Assembly (NCBI RefSeq): GCF_028009165.1
Contig: NC_079242.1
Span: 4,402,001 to 4,466,000, forward strand
From: Akanthomyces muscarius
Lineage: Eukaryota > Ascomycota > Sordariomycetes > Hypocreales > Cordycipitaceae
Reading direction: 5' to 3'
Length of the DNA: 64,000 nt
The notes under the pieces are model-generated. The model saw only the letters and a program-made list of their open reading frames with translations, did not search any database and was not told the origin of the DNA. Below are positions 56,378 to 64,000 of the stretch, one piece after another. Both the position numbers and the translations under genes were made by a program. Position 1 is the first letter of the stretch, and each line of letters begins with the position of its first letter.

Positions 56378-57440
56378 ATGGCCAGTGTCAGCGCGAGCCT
56401 GCGCCAATTGCGGTGCAAGAAGCCCGCCCTGGGCTCGCAATGGCTACCCACGGCCGTGGCGAGACGAGCTTCCCCTTCAACACCCCTAGCCGTCAGAACG
56501 CTCGCGACGACGACGACGACGACGACGCCGAGCAGCGAAGACACCACCTCGAGCTTCGACAACAACACCGACCTCAAGTCGCAGCTCGAGGCCATCCGGA
56601 TCCCGCATCGCGGCGTGACGCACGCGCGCGCCGTGCCCGCGACGCCGTCGTACTTTTCCCGGACGCCGCAGTTCAACGACCTGCACATCCAGCTGGCGCG
56701 ACTGCTCGCGCGGCACAACCACCTGCCGACGCTACCATCGGCCGAGGCGGCACAGATGCCATGGCTCAAGCTCGAGGCCATGCGGCGCGAGCTCGGCGAG
56801 AGCATCAAGGCGTCGCACTTTTCGCAGGTGATGCGCGTGGTGCGCCGCCTGCACTGCATCGAGCCCTCGCTAGCGCCCGACGAGGTCAAGGCCGCCGTCG
56901 CCCGCTTCACCAAGCCCGTCAACGCGCTGCTCAACGTTGCCCGCCCGCTCACCGTGGACCGTTTCGGGCGCGCCGTCGGCGTCGGCCGCAGGAAGACTTC
57001 GACGGCCCGCGCCTTTGTCGTCGAGGGCACCGGCGAGATTCTCGTCAACGGCAAGACCCTGAGCGAGGCGTTTGGCCGCGTCCACGACCGCGAGAGCGCC
57101 GTCTGGGCCCTCATGTCCACGGGCCGCCTCGACAAGTACAACATCTGGGCCCTGGTGGAGGGAGGCGGAACCACGGGTCAGGCTGAGGCCATGACAATGG
57201 CCGTCGCCAAGGGCCTGCTGGCACACGAGCCAGCACTCAAGCCCGCTCTACGAAAAGGTAAGCAACATATTTCCGGCTTGTGTCATTGCGGTACCGTACT
57301 AGAGAGACTTTTGTTTGCTAACACGTCTTTTTTTTTCTCCGTCTGCAGCCGGCTGTATCACGCGTGATCCCAGAAAGGTAGAGAGAAAGTTGCACGGTCA
57401 CGTCAAGGCTCGCAAGAGCCCTGCCTGGGTCAAGCGATAG
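56378..57440 (+). CDS. mrps9: Mitochondrial small-subunit ribosomal protein uS9m
   Basis: Two exons, 56378-57257 and 57349-57440 (91-nt intron GTAAGC...GCAG), encode 323 aa. The N-terminus is Ser/Arg/Ala-rich mitochondrial presequence, then a Thr run (residues about 44-50). The S9 core covers about 205-323 (GVGRRKTSTARAFV, GEILVNGKTLSEAFGR, AEAMTMAVAKGLL). The second exon adds AGCITRDPRKVERKL and the invariant ending KKARKSPAWVKR-type (here ARKSPAWVKR), whose C-terminal Arg reaches the ribosomal P-site. The protein is much longer than bacterial S9 because of the N-terminal extension, as in other fungal uS9m. Confidence 0.94.
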
Positions 57441-58191
57441 AAGAAGAAACAGGTTCAGACAGCGTATTTCCCACCATTGGATACGGCTTATAGCAAGGCA
57501 GTTGTTGTCATTCTTCGCCGCATCAATTGGGTGTCCTGGACGCCACGATGCGACCGGAAGTGCCGCTTTTAGTCACCCGGCACCCATGTACATTATCATT
57601 TCTGCTACATGCATCACCATCAAATGTAGTTATAAACAAAGAAAGCGATTTTTTTCCCCTTCACATCGTGATCCCACCCCCCTCCCCTCCACAATCTCAC
57701 CCACTCCGTCGGATGAAGCCGGTTGTTAGGTAGGATGCGAACTAGTTCAAGCCTCGTGACAATATAGTGTGCAAAGGGACCTAGCCTGGGGTCGATGCTG
57801 CTCCTGCCTAGCCGGCGACCGGGGGGGTAGGTAGCCTGTCGAGATAAGGGAGCATGGGAATTGATTTCTCGTCCCAAGATGTTCTGTGCCGAATTCTCAT
57901 CCGGCTGCTCCCCTGCTCAGTCACCCGCAGTCGTGCTAAGCGAGGAAGGGAAGGTCCATACGAGTTCATCGATGGGGAAGCACCGAACTGCAGGCGCCTC
58001 ACTCAATTAAGAAGCTGAAGAACATAAGTACTGACAGGGCTAACTAGTCAGAGTGGCGTGCGGCACACCAGGGTGCCAATTCCCGAAGCGCATGGTGCTG
58101 CAGGGTGCCAGCGTCCCGTACATGGGCTAAATTTCATAGAAATAAATGTTTCGCTCTGCTCTCCGCTCAAACGTCAATCACAAAAAAAAAA

Positions 58192-58206
58192 AAAAAGTTC
58201 CGGACC
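58192..58206 (+). repeat. Homopolymeric A tract (15 nt)
   Basis: Fifteen consecutive A residues in a gene-free stretch. It has no A-rich target-site duplication that I can see, so a retroposed cDNA is not supported. Confidence 0.9.
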
Positions 58207-59133
58207 ATGGGTCGATGTACAGAGGTGGAGAGGTAAATAAGCATGGCCTCACCGTGGCCAGCCTCGGTCTCGAGTAGCATAAAAGACTCACATGTCACCT
58301 ACCCTGGCGGATATGTCGGCTTACCGATAAACTGTGACGTTGAGTAACTAAGTTACGTGTCAAGCGCATCCGGCCATTCGGTATCTGCACTGGCATCTTG
58401 TCTCACTCTGGGTAGGTAGCCCGCGATGGCCGGGCTCGTGGCATGAACCCTGTTAGTGCTGTCGCGAGTCGCTAGGTAGCTATTTAGTGTGCCCCATCCC
58501 TGGCGCAGATCAACGCACCTCGTGAATAAAGGTTTCGTGTAAGACGCCTGCCTGTCAATTCTGCGTCTTTCGGCGACGGAACGGCAATTCGTTCGACGGC
58601 AAAAGCATCGGCGAGTGAGCCGTCTGTTCACAGGCTGGGCAGGACGAGAGTATGAAGGCCCGTCCGTCGGTGTCATGTTGCAGATTAACCTTAACCCGAT
58701 CTGAATCAGGGTCCTCAGTCCGCCCATGCACTGTCGGCATAAACATGACGGGGACTTTTTATGCACGGACACGTCTTTGTCCAAAGGATTTATGGACACT
58801 GCTGGGTCGCAATTCACTCTTCATACGTCTAATTAGTCAAACCTGTTGAATGGCGCAGAACGACCGGCATGACGATGTGGCTCTCGACAGAGTCTTGCCA
58901 GTCTGGCAACTTATCCGGCACGGCACAAGCATCTGCATGGTGGCAGCCCTAGCCAGCGGCTTGATTAATATTTCACATTACTCAAAGTGGTTAGCTTCGA
59001 GCGAAGACTGCTGTCTCGTGGGGATATATACAAGAGAGCTTGTGTCACGTTCCGCCACGAGGCAGCCTGAACAAATTAAGGCACTTTAGCAAACACTCGG
59101 CTTAGTGTGCCGCAAGGCCCCCTTGGGCCTCAT

Positions 59134-59165
59134 GGCCTCGGAAGCTACTGGCCTCGGAAGCTACT
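59134..59165 (+). repeat. Tandem 16-bp duplication
   Basis: GGCCTCGGAAGCTACT occurs twice back to back without mismatch. No associated gene or transposon end was recognised. Confidence 0.85.
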
Positions 59166-62100
59166 GATATCTCACTGCTTCTGCTTGCTCAAAAAGGCGC
59201 CATAAGTGTACAGAATAATGTCTTTCAGAAGCTCAGTCGGCCTTGTAAGCCCGTTGGTTCAGCTGCAGAATGCGATTCCGAGTCACATCTCATTCACTGG
59301 GTCAGTGCGTGGAAGGTTGAACTCTCGCTGTTGTACTTGCTACCATGTTTCGCATTCTTCCATTAGTATAATTTACACTTGTGAAGACAGCGTCCGGGAT
59401 TTTTGAGGTTACCCTGTCGCGGGGAGAGTGGAAGCAGCCTCAACCAAGGGTTATAAGTGGACGGGGCCGGCAGGCAGCGGTCCGCGACAGCATACACCAA
59501 GGTCCGTAGCCCGAAGTTTAGCGAACAAGGCTGCTGATAAGAACACGTCGACACGTTTCCAAAATTCCAGCAGCAAAGCGATGCTTCTTCGATTTTGACC
59601 CTGTCAATGAAACGCGGCAGTTAGCAATTTGCAGGGGTGGGCAGGGAACTAATTTGCTGAGCGCCACCAAGCTACCGTTATTGAGAGTCGTTTGCTAGCC
59701 ACGTCGGGAAGCTGATCGAAAATCGTTGAAATCTAGGATAATTCAGCCTCCCACGGCGGAACATGCCAGCGCCAAGTGCAGCTAGTCCGTGGAGAGCAGC
59801 AAATTTGAGGCAGTGCAACAGATCGTCGCGTATCAAACGTTTAATGACGATCCTGTCGCCTTGTCCTCATTCTGTATAATGCGGTCTTTGAAGTGTCAAA
59901 TTAGCAGAACGGCCTTTTGTGAGAATGATGATTGAAGTGTTGCACGCCAAGCCCCTCACAGGAGTACAAATACGCGCAGCCTCGACCTTGGCATGCGGAG
60001 TGAGGAAGCCACATGCAGGCATTCGCCCTGAATATGTGTTTTGTCTGCAACTGTCCGCTTATTACTGTACTACTGTAAGCCATCGTCCTTGCTGAGGTCC
60101 TATCCTAGTAGTCACGGAGTGCGCAGTTGAGGTTTCAAATTAAACGAAGTTCGCGGGGCAAGTCTTGATGATCGAACATGATCTCCTACGGAAAGTGGCG
60201 TCTCTGAGTGTCCGGTCGATTGTCCAAAAGCGTAAGGATTGTCCGAAATGTATTTGCCTTGCAATGCAGGAGAAACATGGCCTGAGGCGGGAGGGACCCT
60301 TCAGTACGCCGCATGACGATGCATGGGTTGCTGCAACAAGGCTGCCGTTTTGTTTTCGTGATGGATACCAACCAGGCGTTCAATGCTTGTTGCATAAGCT
60401 CGGTTATAAACCGACGTTGTTTTCATTTCGAGGTCCAGTTACAAAAGAGACCGTTGCTCAATATATTTACGCCGGCCGGCAAAGAGCTGTAGTTGTCGCC
60501 GTCAGTGGATACGCAATTCTTTTGGTTGCATGATGTATCATTTCGATGCCGCAAGCATGTAAGTTAGAGTTTGCTCTCTGTAATGCGTAGGCCTCGGCAG
60601 CCTCGTGTGCATCATCCACCAGCGACTGGTAAGTTTGTAAGTAGACGAATGGCTTGATATTGTTTCTTGGATCAGTGTTATAGGCCGGGCCGTGATAGGT
60701 AGCGCCAAGATCCCGATCATCACCCCCCAAGCGCCTGGCCTGATCATTGTTCTGTCACAACATGGAAAGGCATTAAACTGAGCATGTGAAAGATTGTAGC
60801 GATATCAATGCAACTGTTGCAGTCGATTCCGTCATTTCCGTAACGTGCATAAAGATGCCCAATGTTGGGCTGACTGGCTACTACATGCTCGCGTAGACAA
60901 ACGGGCTTGGCTCGGCGGCATCCTGGGCTTCCGTTGATTTGAGTTGATTGAAGCCGCGGAGAGCTGATTCAAGGGAAGTCAGGGTAGATGACAAAAAGAT
61001 TTCTCCGTATCAGTATGGCGAGTTTGAGGAATAGAGAAGCGTGTCATGCGGTGCTATTTTGAGGGCGCTGCCTTGCAGTCTGCGAGAGTGAATGCTGCTT
61101 GAAAAATAGGCTTGGCAGGCAAGTAAAGTGAGGCGAGCGCACGAACCCACGGGGCCAGGCGGGGCGGGGCGCACTGTTGACTGCTTGGTACTCACAGTGG
61201 GTGTTGCATTGATTAAGCTAGGGTTTAGCGGGTTGACGGGCAATTTTTTTAGCGGACAGAGAGTCATTTGGCACTGACAGCTGGTAGGTACCTAGGTATG
61301 TAATAATTAGAAGTGCTAATAATAAGGTAGCATGTGTTTTGGAGCAAAATGTTTCCAAATGCAAGGCACTTGGCTAGCAGCCAGGCCTTGACCAGTCATG
61401 ACGAGACACCCGGCGGACAGGACAGTTGACATGGACACTGACAGCCCGTGACAGGCTCCCCACCCAACTGCCCTGGTCCACTATAAGCACCGCTAAAAAG
61501 CAGCCTGGTGAAGTTACAGGCGGTGCCTTCCCCCGTTGGGCAGTTCCTGGGGCGCGCCATGGTCAGGCAGCGGCCTTGGGCTGCCGCTCTGGCTGCGACT
61601 TGTCCTCCTCTCAACAACAATTGGCCTCCACAGCACCGCAAATCTTTCCACAATGGCTTTTGCTTTCGTCTATGCATTCTGTCTTTTCGTTGTGTCCATC
61701 CAAGAGGCGCATGACCCGGCTCGTTCTAGAGCCCATCGTTAGCACAGCACGCATTCACGCCAGGCCGTCGCCAAGTGCAAGTCGCCGTGCCACTCGGGCC
61801 ACTAGATGATGCTGGCGTAACGTCGTATACCAGTTCCGCGACTCGCTCTGAGCCAGAATCTGCCCCTTTTCGCCTCGATAGCCCTTTATCTGCGGCTGCC
61901 TGCGGCGGTCGTCTTGAGTCGCAGCCGTCTGCTGAGACGCTGGACACCTTGGCCTCCTTGGGGCGGACAGCATCGCGAGAAGCCAACAGCAGTAGCAGGA
62001 CCATCAATCACACACAGGGACCTGCCGACTTCGTCAGGAAATGAGCAGGCCTGCTTAGGTAGGTGGCGGCGCCTGTCTCCAGCGGGGACACACTCACACC

Positions 62101-64000
62101 CTGCTTTCAGTAAACTTTATCCCCTCGTGGGGGGTGTGTCGTTGGCGCGGGAGTCGCTGCCAGGCAGACGTCAGCCACAACCCAGCCTGGTCTTGTCCGC
62201 TGCGTCGACGCAATACTGGTACAAGACAAAGTTTATCCTCGCGTCCCTCCAGTGGGCGTTGTGGGCTTCTCGCCGCGTCGCACGCAGAGTAGCATCCCGC
62301 TCAGCTACACCGGCCACAGCACTCACCTCGGACCTGGCGCTACACTGCCAATCATCGCCTATTCCAGCCAAGGTCAACCTGGTCAATCCATGGCCGCGTG
62401 CTCTCTCGCTCATCACCAGACGGCCTCTCGGCTAGGACAGGACTCGGGGTTCTCCAATTTCCATCTTTGCAGGTGCCGGATCGCCCGTGCATGCAGCCTG
62501 CGGCCCCGGCCAAGACGCAACTTTCGGCCGGGTGTTGTAACTCGCCTCGCTCGCGAAACACCGCTCGGCTGTATGTATTCATGAAACAAGCCTTGTCCTG
62601 ACTTTTACGTCGCATTCAACATCGCATTCCATGCATTGCAGCTCGGTCAAAGCCGCAGCCTCCTCGAGTCAAGCACGCCAAACCCCCTAGCAAAACTCCT
62701 GCTCGCATACATCGCTCTAGCTTGATGCAAGTCTCAGCCACTAGCTGCAAGTCCCCTCGTCAAAACAGGAAAACAGCAACCGTCTTCAGCTGCACTTACA
62801 CATCTGCCCATGCCTTCTTAATTGGCCGTTGAATTGGTATCGGCAGCCTGCTCGCCATTGTTGGGACGAATCCACTCTCTAGTGGCTTGTCTCTGAAGCC
62901 TTATTCATTGAATGGTCCAGGTCACAACTCCGACACCGACACCTTCCCTTGTTCACTGACTCGAGTGGGTATCAGCCATGGCCGCCGTCGTTGACAAGTC
63001 GCGCATAAACGCTTATGGGTTCCGCAACCTCCACATGGGCTTCCCCCAAAACCCTTACCCATGTTGGCAGCAGCAATATTCCCTTCGGTCCTTTTGAGTA
63101 TCTGAATGTCAGGGCAGTTAAGCCCCCGTTTTTCTTGTGGCCAGGCCTCTTGCAGGTGTGCCTGCAGTCAAGCCTCGAGGCCTCTGCTTCTAGGCCGGGC
63201 CATCCTCGAGATGCGCCTAGCGGGCTCATAATGCCTGCTTTTATGCAGATCAAGTACCAGTAGACTATGCTCAGCCGAGAACTTTGTCTTCAACCTATCT
63301 TGCCCCTTTCCCCCTTTGGACCTGGAATTCCTAACTCAAATCAGCTTCCCACTGTTACCGGTCCTTACAGACACCCCCCTCCCCTGCGTACCAGGTTGAT
63401 CCCCGAGAGTGTGGCTCACTTGTCGTCTTGCTCATACTTGACGCCCAAAATTTTCCTTCCAGAAACCTGACGTCGCGAGTAGCCCTCCTGCGTGTCCACT
63501 ACACTCGTCTGGATTAATACGCATGTGTTTGTAACTTCTGCAGCGTCCGTACTTGTACAGTTATCAAATTCCCCCAACTCTGTCATTGTTGCCGTTCCAA
63601 TTGGGCAACAACGACTCTCTAGCCTCGATGATATAAGATGGCCTCCCCCGCCTCTTACACAGATAGGTCACATTCAAACTAAAGAGCCGTGGACACCTCA
63701 TCTTCCACCTGCTCTCAACACGAGATCGAGCCCCTTCCGCATACACTCGGCTCCGCCCCTCCCCATTCGCCCTCTTTTTCTACTCTCGCAAGTTATCTTG
63801 TATAACCCCTCTTCCCTGAAAATCCACTTGTTGGTCTGCTCATCGCCATCGGCGGGTCTAGGGGCTCTTGGCTCCTCGACAACACAGTTGCTCCGTCGGG
63901 CTGGGCTGGTTCTCACCATCCGCTCCCTGGAGATTCGGGACCGAAAAGGTGGGCAGCTATCGCCCCAGTGGCGCTTTACAAAGGACTCTCTGTTCGTGAC

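Larger units (their letters stand above)
57441..64000. other. Gene-poor right end, 6.6 kb
   Basis: No gene is supportable. Frames here are below about 175 codons, often open on both strands, and none matches a family I know. Several AGGTAGGT-type motifs occur (57726-57735, 57826-57836, 58411-58420, 58472-58480, 61283-61298, 62055-62064). A 15-base A run lies at 58192-58206, and a 16-bp tandem duplication near 59134-59165. From about 63.2 kb the plus strand becomes pyrimidine-rich, which may be the leader of a gene beyond 64000. Confidence 0.45.

Noticed and set aside
56254..57186. Second long plus-strand frame (310 codons) in the uS9m gene, and the 302-codon minus-strand frame opposite
   Set aside because: Both overlap uS9m, whose own frame contains the S9 core; they are shifted or mirrored reading of the same DNA.
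60165..60533. 122-codon plus-strand frame
   Set aside because: No family recognised; length is within chance expectation for this composition.
61900..62435. 173-codon frame in the right-end gene-poor region
   Set aside because: Both strands are open here, no domain, and the frame is Ser/Arg/Pro-rich as expected from pyrimidine-rich DNA.
1..64000. tRNA, 5S rRNA genes and CRISPR arrays
   Set aside because: No A-box/B-box pair with cloverleaf potential, no 5S-like sequence and no regularly spaced repeats were seen in a visual scan; a covariance-model search would be more reliable.
1..64000. Secondary-metabolite or effector gene cluster
   Set aside because: No PKS, NRPS, terpene cyclase, P450 set, transporter set or small secreted Cys-rich protein was found; the genes are housekeeping.

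Overview
This window reads as ordinary nuclear DNA of a filamentous ascomycete, most likely a sordariomycete and plausibly Hypocreales. The basis is short introns (about 46-217 nt) with GTAAGT/GTACGT/GTGAGT donors and CAG/TAG acceptors, GC-rich third codon positions in genes, CACC-ATG style starts, and a filamentous-fungal gene set (Mid1, MED5, Irc20-type SNF2/RING ATPase, IRC22/TRAP-alpha-like, YJU2, KIN17, SPT4, POP8, PPT1, ESS2, COQ8, RRP36, eEF1B-gamma, mitoribosomal mS41 and uS9m). No CRISPR array, rRNA, tRNA, virus or intact transposon was seen. Exon coordinates were derived by hand from splice consensus, reading phase and family knowledge.

Layout. 0.5-6.5 kb: mid1, a 102-aa mitochondrial-type single-span protein, RAMP4/YSY6 and an SMAP-domain nucleolar-type protein. 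6.5-17.4 kb is almost empty: the only supportable gene is a small bZIP-like factor (9.4-10.0 kb) whose leucine zipper appears to be missing. 17.4-32.6 kb: mS41, a 1482-aa Irc20/SHPRH-like ATPase-E3, a 120-aa membrane protein, the TRAP-alpha-like ER protein, five-exon MED5, and an FSP1/AIF-like FAD oxidoreductase. 33.8-34.5 kb: a GNAT acetyltransferase. 34.5-39.1 kb: a second long non-coding stretch ending in a strong TATA/pyrimidine-rich promoter that drives a 64-aa Ser-rich protein (39.35-39.54 kb).

40.5-57.4 kb is a dense housekeeping block: YJU2 and ESS2 (spliceosome), KIN17 (RNA/DNA binding), SPT4 (elongation), POP8 (RNase P/MRP), RRP36 (18S rRNA processing), PP5-type phosphatase, COQ8, an FCP1/NIF-domain HAD protein, eEF1B-gamma and uS9m. 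Many are arranged head to head; four divergent pairs have nearly the same ATG-to-ATG gap (344-373 bp), which suggests shared promoters for gene-expression machinery. 57.4-64 kb has no supportable gene and ends in pyrimidine-rich sequence that may lead into a gene beyond the window.

No clearly new multi-gene system was found. The most interesting items are the 64-aa highly expressed-looking protein, the zipperless bZIP-like protein between two gene deserts, the HAD protein with a DLNGT motif and an in-frame minisatellite, and the clustered divergent promoters.
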